Of a DNA stretch of 64,000 bases, positions 31,300 through 39,574 are shown in pieces. The notes under the pieces are model-generated. The model did no database searches, was not told where the DNA came from, and worked only from the letters and a program-made list of their open reading frames with translations. Positions within the stretch are counted from its first letter, which is position 1. The number at the start of each line of letters is the position of its first letter. The stretch is from an uncultured Bacteroidia bacterium (lineage in GTDB: Bacteria; Bacteroidota; Bacteroidia; Bacteroidales; F082): positions 50,933 through 114,932 of the forward strand of contig CADCGK010000011.1 of the NCBI GenBank assembly GCA_902800965.1. Direction: 5' to 3'. Both the position numbers and the translations under genes were made by a program.

Positions 31300-33150
31300 T
31301 TATTTTACAATCAATTTACGAGTGAGGGGTTTCCCGTAAGCGGTTAATCCCTGAACGATGTAAAGGCCTTCGCTCAAATCCTTGTTGTTGATGGTTTTGA
31401 GGCGTTGACCGCTCATGGTGTAAATCCCAGTGACGGTCGCAATCTTTTCGGAAGTGTTTTCAGGAACAGAGGTCACGGTGATGAAGAGATAGTCGTCGCC
31501 AGTCTGGGTGAGTGCGTATTCCGACTCGCAATCTTCATAAACGGCAGTGAGTTTGTACAGGTAGTCTCCAGGTGCCAGCTCCTCAAAATAGGAGTTGAAT
31601 TCGGGGCCGATTTCAATAACTTCTTTTAGGTCGGATCGGTAAAGGTTGTAGTGAAGTGGAGTTGGATTAGGAGCTTCCCATGAGACCATGGCGCCGAACA
31701 TCTCATCGGTGTAGATGTATTCGCCATCGAAGTTGGTTGGCGGATCGCATGGTGCTGGTGGAGTGGGGGGTGTAACCTCTCCCATAGTGCCGTCCCAGCC
31801 GATGTTTTGTCCATATAGGCCGCCGTCTTGGGCGTTCACCCAAGCCACGATATTCTGTCCATTGTGGAAACCAGAGGTATTCTCGTCGCCAGTCTTCGGA
31901 TAGGTGCTTCTGCACATCTGGGTGTTCCAAACCACATTGCCATCCATGTCGAAGCCCGTTGCCTCAATGGTTTCCTGATAGGCGCCTGAAACAGCCTTAT
32001 GGTATATCACGGAGAAGCCTTCGCCATATTCGAAAGCATCGATACGGAGACCGCCGCATTGTGTGGTGCCGTTGTCAAGCACGAGAATGCCGTCGCCCCA
32101 AGGCTTTTCGCCAGTAGCGGTAATGCGGTTGATCCAAATCTTGTATTGCGATTGTGAATAGGAGTCGGTCTGTCGGTACACCAAGAGCAAGTCGTGGCTT
32201 ATCGGGTCAACCGTAGGATAGGCGGTGATAAAATAACTGTTTTGGTCAGGTTGGTGGACTGCAACTCCGTTAGGCTCAAAGATAGTTGGTGCGCCGTTCT
32301 CATTGAAATGCGTGACGTAAACGTTGTAAACGTCGCCAATGCCGTTGTGATATTGAAAAACGTATGAGCCTCCCATGCCGTCGGAGATTGCATAGTGAAT
32401 ATAGCTCATGCCAACGGTTTGTTGTCCAAGCAACAGTGTCTCAGGATAGATTCGTTCGCCATCTTTGTTGTATCCTGCGACGTAGATTTCCTTGTTGTAA
32501 TTGGTGTAACCTTGAAGGGTCTGTTTGGCATATACCACAAAGACGCCGTTGTTAGCAGGAACCAATTTGCCGTTGGTACATTTCTTGGTAAAGTCAGCGA
32601 TGGTGGCCATGGGCCTCAGTGTTCCATCAGCGTCAACATATTGCAGGTAAGATATGTCCATGTCGGTGCCGAGTGCCCAGAATCCGCCGTCGTCGCCGGC
32701 GAGCAGCTCGGAACGGCCGCCGCCCTCGCCGTCAAAGAGCATCATGCCATCGGTGCCCCAAGGCGTGCTGCCGTCAGCGTTGATTTTCACCACCCAGTGC
32801 TTTGCTTCGACAGAGCGGAACAGGCTTACCACCGAGCCGTCGGAGAGGGCTGCAAGAGCATAGCCGGGCGACCAGGTGGCGAGGTTGGGCGTAGTGATGT
32901 GAACGCCATCGTTGCCCCATTGCGGAACACCGGCGGCGTCAAGGTATTGCAGTTTGGGCGACCATCCGTTGTCCGACATGCTGGTCCATTGTACGAAGGT
33001 GCCACCATCAGGGGATGTTGCGACTCGTATTTCCCCAGCACTGCTTTCGCAGTTGGCGATGAAAGTGTTGGCGCTGGGATTGTTGACCCATTGGGCTTGC
33101 AAAGCGGTAATAGTAAACAAAGCTGTTGCGAGAAGTACAAGTTTTCTCAT
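31300..33150 (-). CDS. T9SS-exported repeat protein, upstream member of the tandem pair
   Basis: A 616-residue protein: signal MRKLVLLATALFTITALQA, then QWVNNPSANTFIAN, matching QWVNDPTQNTYIAN in the neighbour. The same repeats follow (GVPQWGNDGVHIT, KPWGDGILVLDNGTTQCGG), a fibronectin III-like part (CDPPTNFDGEYIYTDEMFGA) and a C-terminal sorting segment (VTGIYTMSGQRLKTINNKDL, GLYIVQGLTAYGKPLTRKLI). It leads the tandem pair and has a -7 box 29 bp upstream. Confidence 0.8.
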   Translation of the reverse strand: MRKLVLLATALFTITALQAQWVNNPSANTFIANCESSAGEIRVATSPDGGTFVQWTSMSDNGWSPKLQYLDAAGVPQWGNDGVHITTPNLATWSPGYALAALSDGSVVSLFRSVEAKHWVVKINADGSTPWGTDGMMLFDGEGGGRSELLAGDDGGFWALGTDMDISYLQYVDADGTLRPMATIADFTKKCTNGKLVPANNGVFVVYAKQTLQGYTNYNKEIYVAGYNKDGERIYPETLLLGQQTVGMSYIHYAISDGMGGSYVFQYHNGIGDVYNVYVTHFNENGAPTIFEPNGVAVHQPDQNSYFITAYPTVDPISHDLLLVYRQTDSYSQSQYKIWINRITATGEKPWGDGILVLDNGTTQCGGLRIDAFEYGEGFSVIYHKAVSGAYQETIEATGFDMDGNVVWNTQMCRSTYPKTGDENTSGFHNGQNIVAWVNAQDGGLYGQNIGWDGTMGEVTPPTPPAPCDPPTNFDGEYIYTDEMFGAMVSWEAPNPTPLHYNLYRSDLKEVIEIGPEFNSYFEELAPGDYLYKLTAVYEDCESEYALTQTGDDYLFITVTSVPENTSEKIATVTGIYTMSGQRLKTINNKDLSEGLYIVQGLTAYGKPLTRKLIVK

Positions 33151-33179
33151 ATAGATCGGTTTTTAGATATACCTTACCG

Positions 33180-33187
33180 CAAAAGTA
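33180..33187 (-). promoter_or_regulatory. -7 box (TACTTTTG) for the tandem T9SS genes
   Basis: Minus-strand TACTTTTGC, 29 bp between box and ATG. Confidence 0.55.
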
Positions 33188-33224
33188 AAAAAAATGTTTC
33201 TTTTATAAAAAGGAATCAAAAAAA

Positions 33225-33266
33225 AAGCCTGCCCCTTCAGGATCATACTCCTTCCAGGACAGGCTT
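33225..33266 (-). terminator. Terminator after the MFS transporter gene
   Basis: Minus-strand AAGCCTGTCC pairs with GGGCAGGCTT (one G-U), followed by a run of eight or more T. Confidence 0.85.
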
Positions 33267-33309
33267 CTTACTTCTGTCTTCTTACTTCTTACTTCTTACT
33301 TCTTACTTG
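33262..33309. repeat. 7-bp tandem repeat (CTTCTTA, AGAAGTA family)
   Basis: Six or seven CTTCTTA/CTTCTGT units run from the terminator into the last codons and stop of the MFS gene. Confidence 0.85.
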
Positions 33310-34916
33310 ATATTCGGCTCTTCCAACCCGAGGTGTTTCTTCTTGTCAACAGCCTTCAGGATGATACCGATGATGAGAGCGGCAACACCAAGGCAGGCCA
33401 ACATGACTAGAGGCCAAGTGTAGTTGAGTGCTACCGGGTCATCGACGCCGGGATTGGTGTTCTCCAAGACCTTACCGATGAGCAAGGGGAACAGCCACAA
33501 GCCGATGTTCTGGATCCAGAAGATCAAAGCGTAAGCTGAACCGATGATTTTTTCATCGACGAGCTTCGGGACGCTGGGCCACAAAGCGGCAGGTACCAAC
33601 GAGAAGGAGGCACCCAACACCAAGATGGTCACGTATGCCACTACGACACCGCCGACAGCGCTACCCTTGAACATGGGTAGGATGAAGGCGAAGGTAAGGT
33701 GGCAGATGATGAGCAGCAAGGAACCGATCATCAACATGGAAGCGGCTTTGCCTTTATGGTCAACATAGCTGCCAAGGATAGGAGTAATGGCCACAGCAAG
33801 CAGCGGGAACACGGCGAAGATGGTCTCGGCAGTGCCTCGCATGTAACCCATGTAGCAATATACCACCAAGGCAATAACGGCCAACAGCATCAAACCGACC
33901 TTCATGCCTTTCTTCTTCGAGAAGTTGCTGGCGAAGGAGCAGACAGCCACCACAAGCATGATGATGTATTGGATGATGGTGACAGTGTCGCCAGCCCAGA
34001 AGGAACCAGCTTCAGGTGGGGTCAGGGTCAAGTTGCACTGCAGCATGTTGACAGCGTACTTCTGGAATGGGAAGATAGCTGAATAGTACAGCACGCAGAG
34101 CAGGGCGACGAGCCAGAAGCCAAGGCTTGACAGGATCTTGCCGATGTCGGATACCTTGAAAGGATCGTCTTTCTCTTCAGCTTCGCCAGTTTGTTTGTCG
34201 AGTTTCTTATCCATGAAGAAATAGACGATGAACATGATCAAAGCGATGCAAAGCAGCACCACGCCGAAGGCCACGGAACGGCTCACGTTGATGTGTCCGC
34301 CGAGTTTGGCAAAGTAAGGTGAGAAGATCATGCAGGTGGCAACACCCAGACGGGCGAGAGCCATCTCGGAACCCATTGCCAATGCGGTCTCACGGCCTTT
34401 GAACCATTTCACGATACCACGGCTCACGGTGATACCAGCCATCTCCGTGCCACAGCCAAAGATCATGAAGCCGACGGCGGCCATCTTAGCGGAAGCGGGC
34501 ATGCCTCTGTAGAAGGGAGAGACGCCCAGCTCCTCGAAGCCAGGGATGTAGTTGAGGTTGTTGTTGAACCAGGTTTCCAGTCCGCTGCCGTAGAACGACT
34601 CGCTGATGGCATAGTACTTGATCAAGCCGCCGACCAGCATTACGACACCGGACAGTACGGCGGTGAAACGCACACCCATCTTGTCGAGGATGATACCAGC
34701 GAAGATGAGGAAGAACACGAAGACGTTCAGGAAAGTCTCAGAACCCTGCATGGTTCCAAAGGCGAGACTGTCCCAACCGCGCTCGGTTTGCATCAAATCC
34801 TTAATGGGTGAGAGAATGTCCATAAAGATGTATGAACAAAACATGGCCAAAGCCAATAACAACAAGGCAATCCACCTATAGGTGGCGTTGTCTCTCATGG
34901 TGAGTTTTTCTGTCAT
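33303..34916 (-). CDS. Major facilitator superfamily transporter
   Basis: A 537-residue inner-membrane protein with about 12 predicted spans. An N-terminal segment YRWIALLLLALAMFCSYIFM opens the first span; the loop 2-3 motif appears as GIILDKMGVRF, the usual MFS G-x-x-x-D-(R/K)-x-G. A soluble loop near 225-245 is Lys/Asp/Glu-rich (DKKLDKQTGEAEEKDDP). The substrate is not evident; similarity to the MFSD1/nitrate-sugar-like groups is only by length and pattern. The gene stands alone between two tandem-repeat tracts, and the next span of genes is also minus strand. Confidence 0.85.
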   Translation of the reverse strand: MTEKLTMRDNATYRWIALLLLALAMFCSYIFMDILSPIKDLMQTERGWDSLAFGTMQGSETFLNVFVFFLIFAGIILDKMGVRFTAVLSGVVMLVGGLIKYYAISESFYGSGLETWFNNNLNYIPGFEELGVSPFYRGMPASAKMAAVGFMIFGCGTEMAGITVSRGIVKWFKGRETALAMGSEMALARLGVATCMIFSPYFAKLGGHINVSRSVAFGVVLLCIALIMFIVYFFMDKKLDKQTGEAEEKDDPFKVSDIGKILSSLGFWLVALLCVLYYSAIFPFQKYAVNMLQCNLTLTPPEAGSFWAGDTVTIIQYIIMLVVAVCSFASNFSKKKGMKVGLMLLAVIALVVYCYMGYMRGTAETIFAVFPLLAVAITPILGSYVDHKGKAASMLMIGSLLLIICHLTFAFILPMFKGSAVGGVVVAYVTILVLGASFSLVPAALWPSVPKLVDEKIIGSAYALIFWIQNIGLWLFPLLIGKVLENTNPGVDDPVALNYTWPLVMLACLGVAALIIGIILKAVDKKKHLGLEEPNIK

Positions 34917-34921
34917 ATTTG

Positions 34922-34960
34922 ATTAGTTATTAGTTGTTCAGTTAGTCAGTTGTTCGGTTT
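34922..34960. repeat. 7-8 bp tandem repeat (TTAGTTA/TTCAGTTA/GTCAGTTG)
   Basis: Fills the gap between the MFS start and the stop of the M16 protease gene. Confidence 0.7.
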
Positions 34961-37769
34961 ATTTGGGGAGTTGAACCACTTCCTTGTGATAACCTTGGAG
35001 GATGACTTTTGCCATGTCAGCAAGGTCTTGGCCAGTGATGCTGTTTACCAATTCGTTGTATCCCTTCATCAAGTTGATGCCATCGCGGAGCTGGGCCTGG
35101 ATGCAGTTCATCCAGTAGCGGTTGTTTTCCAGGTCTTCGGCATGCTGCTTGATCTTGTATTCCTTGACTTTCATGAGATCTTGTTCACGAGGACCTTCGT
35201 GGGCAATGCGCTCAAACTCCACTTTGGCGATGCTCATCAGTTTGGCATACATCTCCTTGTTGGTCTCGAATCCGATCATCATCAGGAAGGTGCCCTTGGG
35301 ATATTGCTGTATCGTGCCATTGACGCCGACACCGTAAGTACCGCCTTCATCCTCACGAATCTTTTCAGTGTAAACAATGTCAAGAACGTCTTTCAGAAGT
35401 TCCATCTTCATGAGGTTTTCAGGTGTGTAGTCCATGTCGCCATTATAAAACATATAGCAAGTTGCCTTGGGGTTTTCCATGGCTTTTTCATAGTGGCAGA
35501 TATAGTCTTTCTTGGGATAGTTGCGTCCGTTATCCATCCAGGATTCTTCGTTTTTGACAGTTTTCATTCCACCCAGATATTGGGCAACCAGCGGTTCGAA
35601 AGTCTCTGGGTTGATGTTGCCGACAAAGGTGAAGACAAAGTTGTTGGGATCGGCAAAGCGTTCAGCGGCCAGCTTCAAGCCTTTGGCATAGTCAATCTTG
35701 TCGTAGTCTTCAGCTTTCATGCGCTTGGTGAGAGGATGGTTGCCGTAAAGCACTTTGATCAAGCTGTCGCTGAAAGCGGTCATTGGGTCGGATTCAATAT
35801 TGGCCAACATAGCCTTGTTGCGGGTGATGTAGGATTGGTAGGCTTCTTCATCGCTGCGCAAATTGTTAAAGTACAGATAGGTAAGTTGAAGCATGGTTTC
35901 CAAATCTTTGACGGAGCAGTTTCCGCTGATGCCTTCTGTGTAGTTATTGATAGTTGGATTGACCCTGACACGTTTTCCAGCAAGGATTTTAGGAAGGTCA
36001 ATGGCGCTGAAGTTACCAACGCCGCCAAGCGTCATCAGAGAGTTGAGTTCTTGTAAAGTGTATGGGTCGTTCTGGTCCAAGACGGAGAGACCACCAAAGC
36101 TGTAGGCGTTCATCAAGATCTCGTCATCTTTGAAATCGGTGTGTTTGTAAACGACCTTAACGCCGTTTTTCAGGGTAAGCATGGTGGCGTCAAATTCCTT
36201 GAGAAGCTCGGTCTTGGCGATCTTGCCAGGTTCTGGAAGCTGGGCGAGCAGGGGCTCGTTGGAAACCGTTTCTTGATAGGCTTCGACTTTCACTTTGTTG
36301 GCTTTGTTGAAGAGATCAAGCAGTTCAGTTTTGTTCGGGAGGATTTCGCCTTCCTTCTGAGGAGCGGTAAGCACCACCACGATATTGTTGTCGGTAACCA
36401 TCTCTTTGGCGTAAGCGTTGATGGCTTCGAGAGGTAATGCGGGAATGATCTGTTGGATCAAAGGATACTCAGTCTCAATGCCCATCATTGGTTCATTGGT
36501 AAGGAAGTGGGCAAGCATTTGGTTGAAATAGCGGCTGGTTTCCTGTTTGTTGCGTTCCTCGAACTGGGTCTCAAATTGGCGGAGCATGTCGGCCTTGGCG
36601 CGCTCATATTCCGAAGCGGTGAAGCCGAATTCCTTCATACGGTTGCTCTCAGTGACAATGGCTGTCATGGCTTCATCGATACCCTCTTTGTCCTTGGCAG
36701 CGGCAGCTATGGTCCAAGCATCCTTGGTGTTGGAGATCATGAAAGTGCCATAGTAGCCGTAACCGTAGATGAATGGTGGATTGGGCTTTTGTGTCAACTC
36801 CTGCAGACGGTTGTTGAACATCTGGGAAATCAAGCGTTCGACGATGGTGCCGATCCAGTAGCTCATGTCGTTTCGCATTTCAACGGGAGTGATGTCATGC
36901 TTATAGGAGATGGAGATGTCATAGCTGGTTTCTTCCACATCGGTAGCAACGGTCACGATGGGCTCTTCATTGTCGGCGACGGGGAAGTAAACGCGTTCAG
37001 CGGGATTCACTGGAGCCGGGATGTCGGCGAACATCTCTTTCAAACGGTTTTCAATTTGGTCAACGTCAATATCGCCAATGACAATGATACCTTGGAGATC
37101 GGGGCGATACCACTTGTGATAGTAGTCTCGGAGATACTGGTGGTCGAAATGGGCGACGACTTCCTCGGTGCCGATGATGGGCATGGGAACTCCGTAAGGG
37201 CTGTTGGGATAGATCTCAGGCAAGATCTTGTCGTAGATACGCATTTGGGCACCTTGACCTTGGCGCATCTCTTCAAGGATGACACCGCGCTCGCTCTCAA
37301 TCTCATCGTCTTCGAGTGAGATGAAGCTTGACCAGTCGTGTAGCACGAGCAGGCAAGAGTCAACCAGACCGGGATTGGTGGTGGGGACGTTATTGAGCAT
37401 ATAGACGGTTTGTTCAAAACTCGTCCAAGCGTTTACGTTGGTGCCGAATTTTACGCCGTTGCGCTCCATATAGTCAAGCATGGCTTTCTTGGGGAAGTGT
37501 TCCAAACCGTTGAAGGCCATGTGCTCCAGGAAGTGGGCGAGACCGCGTTGGGTTTCTTCTTCAAGGATGGAACCCACTTTTTGCGCGATGTAGAAGTTGG
37601 CGCGTTGGGCGGGTTTCTCATTGTGACGGATGAAGTAGGTCAATCCGTTGTCAAGCTTTCCAGTCCTGACGTTGGGATCCAACGGTGTGGGCATAGCTTG
37701 TTGGGCCATACTGGCAAGGCCAAAGGCCATTACCATTGCGATTGCTAAAGTGATCTTAAAGCTTTTCAT
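34959..37769 (-). CDS. M16 (insulinase-type) zinc metallopeptidase, double length
   Basis: A 936-residue protein with signal peptide MKSFKITLAIAMVMAFGLAS and cleavage near MAQ, so periplasmic or outer-membrane associated. Zinc motif HxxEH is HFLEH (79-83) with the later Glu in the ESERGVILEEMRQG helix. A second M16 half (~550-900) lacks the motif and contains the conserved DANNFVFT-like FADPNNFVFTFVGNI and GGTYGVGV. M16 enzymes form a closed chamber and degrade peptides. The gene follows rsmG on the same strand by 41 bp but needs no functional link. Confidence 0.93.
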   Translation of the reverse strand: MKSFKITLAIAMVMAFGLASMAQQAMPTPLDPNVRTGKLDNGLTYFIRHNEKPAQRANFYIAQKVGSILEEETQRGLAHFLEHMAFNGLEHFPKKAMLDYMERNGVKFGTNVNAWTSFEQTVYMLNNVPTTNPGLVDSCLLVLHDWSSFISLEDDEIESERGVILEEMRQGQGAQMRIYDKILPEIYPNSPYGVPMPIIGTEEVVAHFDHQYLRDYYHKWYRPDLQGIIVIGDIDVDQIENRLKEMFADIPAPVNPAERVYFPVADNEEPIVTVATDVEETSYDISISYKHDITPVEMRNDMSYWIGTIVERLISQMFNNRLQELTQKPNPPFIYGYGYYGTFMISNTKDAWTIAAAAKDKEGIDEAMTAIVTESNRMKEFGFTASEYERAKADMLRQFETQFEERNKQETSRYFNQMLAHFLTNEPMMGIETEYPLIQQIIPALPLEAINAYAKEMVTDNNIVVVLTAPQKEGEILPNKTELLDLFNKANKVKVEAYQETVSNEPLLAQLPEPGKIAKTELLKEFDATMLTLKNGVKVVYKHTDFKDDEILMNAYSFGGLSVLDQNDPYTLQELNSLMTLGGVGNFSAIDLPKILAGKRVRVNPTINNYTEGISGNCSVKDLETMLQLTYLYFNNLRSDEEAYQSYITRNKAMLANIESDPMTAFSDSLIKVLYGNHPLTKRMKAEDYDKIDYAKGLKLAAERFADPNNFVFTFVGNINPETFEPLVAQYLGGMKTVKNEESWMDNGRNYPKKDYICHYEKAMENPKATCYMFYNGDMDYTPENLMKMELLKDVLDIVYTEKIREDEGGTYGVGVNGTIQQYPKGTFLMMIGFETNKEMYAKLMSIAKVEFERIAHEGPREQDLMKVKEYKIKQHAEDLENNRYWMNCIQAQLRDGINLMKGYNELVNSITGQDLADMAKVILQGYHKEVVQLPK

Positions 37770-37810
37770 TTTGTTTAATTTATTAGATTCTTAATTATGT
37801 CTTCTGAATT

Positions 37811-38443
37811 CTAAAAAAGGTGAACCACATATTTTTCTTCGAAATATTCTTCTTTAAAATACTTTGTGACGGGAGCTTTTTTGTAATGCCAGTATTTTGA
37901 GATGGCTTGGAACTCTTCTTTGAGATCGCCACCTTTCAAATAGATAATGCCGCCTGCTTCGACATCGCCTCTGATTCTGAGTTTGTTGCCAGCCAGGTTG
38001 GCGATTTCGGGCAAGGTCATCACGGCACGGCCGGTGATGATGTCGAACTTGTCCTTTACCTCTTCGGCGCGTTTGTGTTCGGCAACCACGTTCTTCAGGC
38101 CAATGGCGTCTTTCACCGCATTCACTACTGTGATCTTCTTGCCGGTGCCGTCAATGAGGTAGAAATCCGTGTCGGGAAACATGATCGCCAGTGGAATACC
38201 AGGGAAGCCACCGCCTGTGCCAAGGTCCATTACCTTCATTCCGGGAAGCATGTCGAAGTATTTGGCAATCGCCAAGGAATGCAACACGTGATGCTCATAG
38301 AAGTGATCCATGTCCTTTCGTGAGATGACATTGATCTTACTGTTCCAGTCTAAATATAAGGCTTTCAACTGGTTAAACTGTTCCTTCTGTGTCTCCGTGA
38401 GATCTTTGAAATAGTTAAAGACAAGTGTTGCGTCCATGGTCAT
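37811..38443 (-). CDS. rsmG: 16S rRNA (guanine527-N7)-methyltransferase
   Basis: Methylates G527 of 16S rRNA using SAM. The 210-residue chain has the family start (NQLKALYLDWNSKINVISRK then DMDHFYEHHVLHSLAI), the SAM site VMDLGTGGGFPGIPLAI (GxGxGxPG), and GRAVMTLPEIANLA. The start is the first ATG (or the one two codons later). A -7 box lies 12 bp upstream. Confidence 0.95.
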   Translation of the reverse strand: MTMDATLVFNYFKDLTETQKEQFNQLKALYLDWNSKINVISRKDMDHFYEHHVLHSLAIAKYFDMLPGMKVMDLGTGGGFPGIPLAIMFPDTDFYLIDGTGKKITVVNAVKDAIGLKNVVAEHKRAEEVKDKFDIITGRAVMTLPEIANLAGNKLRIRGDVEAGGIIYLKGGDLKEEFQAISKYWHYKKAPVTKYFKEEYFEEKYVVHLF

Positions 38444-38455
38444 TACTAAAACTTA

Positions 38456-38463
38456 CAAAAATA
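38456..38463 (-). promoter_or_regulatory. -7 box (TATTTTTG) for rsmG
   Basis: Minus-strand TATTTTTG, 12 bp between box and ATG; the glucosaminidase gene is divergent. Confidence 0.5.
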
Positions 38464-38533
38464 GGAATTTATTGGATACGACTGGCGGATTATGAAAAGT
38501 TTTGTAATTTTACATCCTTAATTCATTGTTGTC

Positions 38534-39517
38534 ATGATGAAGCGTCTCGTCTTGTTATTGTTGTTTGCGCCGCTAGCTTTGATGGCGCAGAAGATTACCG
38601 TTGAAGAGTATATTGAAACCTATAAGGACATTGCCATGAGGGAGATGAAGGAGTATAAGATTCCGGCCTCCATCACATTGGCACAGGGTATCATTGAGTC
38701 GGGAGCTGGCAACAGCGCTTTGGCGAGAGAAGCAAAAAACCATTTTGGCATCAAATGCCATAAAGGCTGGGAAGGCAAGACCTATACCATGGACGACGAT
38801 GCAAAAGACGAGTGTTTCAGAAAATACAAAAAGGTGGAGGATTCGTTCAGGGATCATTCCATCTTCCTTACCTCCCGTAGCCGATATGCGGATTTGTTCA
38901 AGTTGGACATCATGGATTATGAGGGATGGGCCAAAGGGCTTAAAGCAGCTGGCTATGCCACCAGTCCCACTTACGCCAAGGCCTTGATCGATCGGATTAA
39001 GCTGAACAAGCTGTATCTCTATGATCAGATTGCCATGGGTAAGATCTCAGAGAAGGAAGCGAAGAAAGCCAATAAGGTCGATGAAACGACGGCCGAAGAT
39101 GAGCTCGCCACGCTGGAACTTGCTTATTCTCCTGTAGACCGTTCCGTGTTCGAATTGGTTGACATGACAGAGGACAAGCGCTTTATCTATGAGAACAACC
39201 ATGTGAGGTTCGTCTTTGCCAAGGAAGGGGAGACCCCTGTCGGAATGGCTGCGGAATTTGGCATCAAGCTAAAGAAGTTCTGCGAATACAATCTGATAAA
39301 GCATCCCGATGATGTGACATTCCACAGTGGTGACATCATCTATCTGGAGTCCTTAGCCAAGAGAAACCGTAAGGCGAAATCGTACGTTGTCGCCGAAGGC
39401 GAGTCGGTCCGCGATGTGGCCTTGCGTTTTGCCGTGAAGCCCGAAAGGATCGTCAAGTACAACAAACTTCAAGATGACAAGCACCTGAAGAAAGGGCAGA
39501 AGATTAAGTTGAGATAA
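38534..39517 (+). CDS. Secreted glucosaminidase (GH73) with C-terminal LysM
   Basis: A 327-residue peptidoglycan hydrolase. Signal peptide MMKRLVLLLLFAPLALMA; the glucosaminidase domain (~20-160) has the catalytic Glu in TLAQGIIESGAGNS and the typical NHFGIKCH and YATSPTYAKALIDRI. The C-terminal LysM (SYVVAEGESVRDVALRFAVK, YNKLQDDKHLKKGQKIKLR) binds glycan chains. A more degenerate LysM-like segment (VFAKEGETPVGMAAEFGIK) precedes it. A weak TAATTTTA box lies ~22 bp upstream. Role: cell-wall remodelling or septum cleavage. Confidence 0.92.
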   Translation: MMKRLVLLLLFAPLALMAQKITVEEYIETYKDIAMREMKEYKIPASITLAQGIIESGAGNSALAREAKNHFGIKCHKGWEGKTYTMDDDAKDECFRKYKKVEDSFRDHSIFLTSRSRYADLFKLDIMDYEGWAKGLKAAGYATSPTYAKALIDRIKLNKLYLYDQIAMGKISEKEAKKANKVDETTAEDELATLELAYSPVDRSVFELVDMTEDKRFIYENNHVRFVFAKEGETPVGMAAEFGIKLKKFCEYNLIKHPDDVTFHSGDIIYLESLAKRNRKAKSYVVAEGESVRDVALRFAVKPERIVKYNKLQDDKHLKKGQKIKLR

Positions 39518-39574
39518 GAGATAAAAGATAAAAGTTAACCTTTAACCTTTAACCTCTAACCTCTCAACTCTTCC
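39513..39574. repeat. Mixed 7-bp tandem repeats (GATAAAA, AACCTTT/AACCTCT)
   Basis: GATAAGA-GATAAAA-GATAAAA units start in the stop codon of the glucosaminidase gene and run into AACCTTT/AACCTCT units that enter the 3' end of uvrA, where they encode part of LREELRG. Confidence 0.75.

Noticed and set aside
34950..37319. Long plus-strand ORFs (up to 368 residues) opposite the M16 protease
   Set aside because: The minus strand holds a complete, recognisable protease; the antisense frames have no motifs and result from codon bias.
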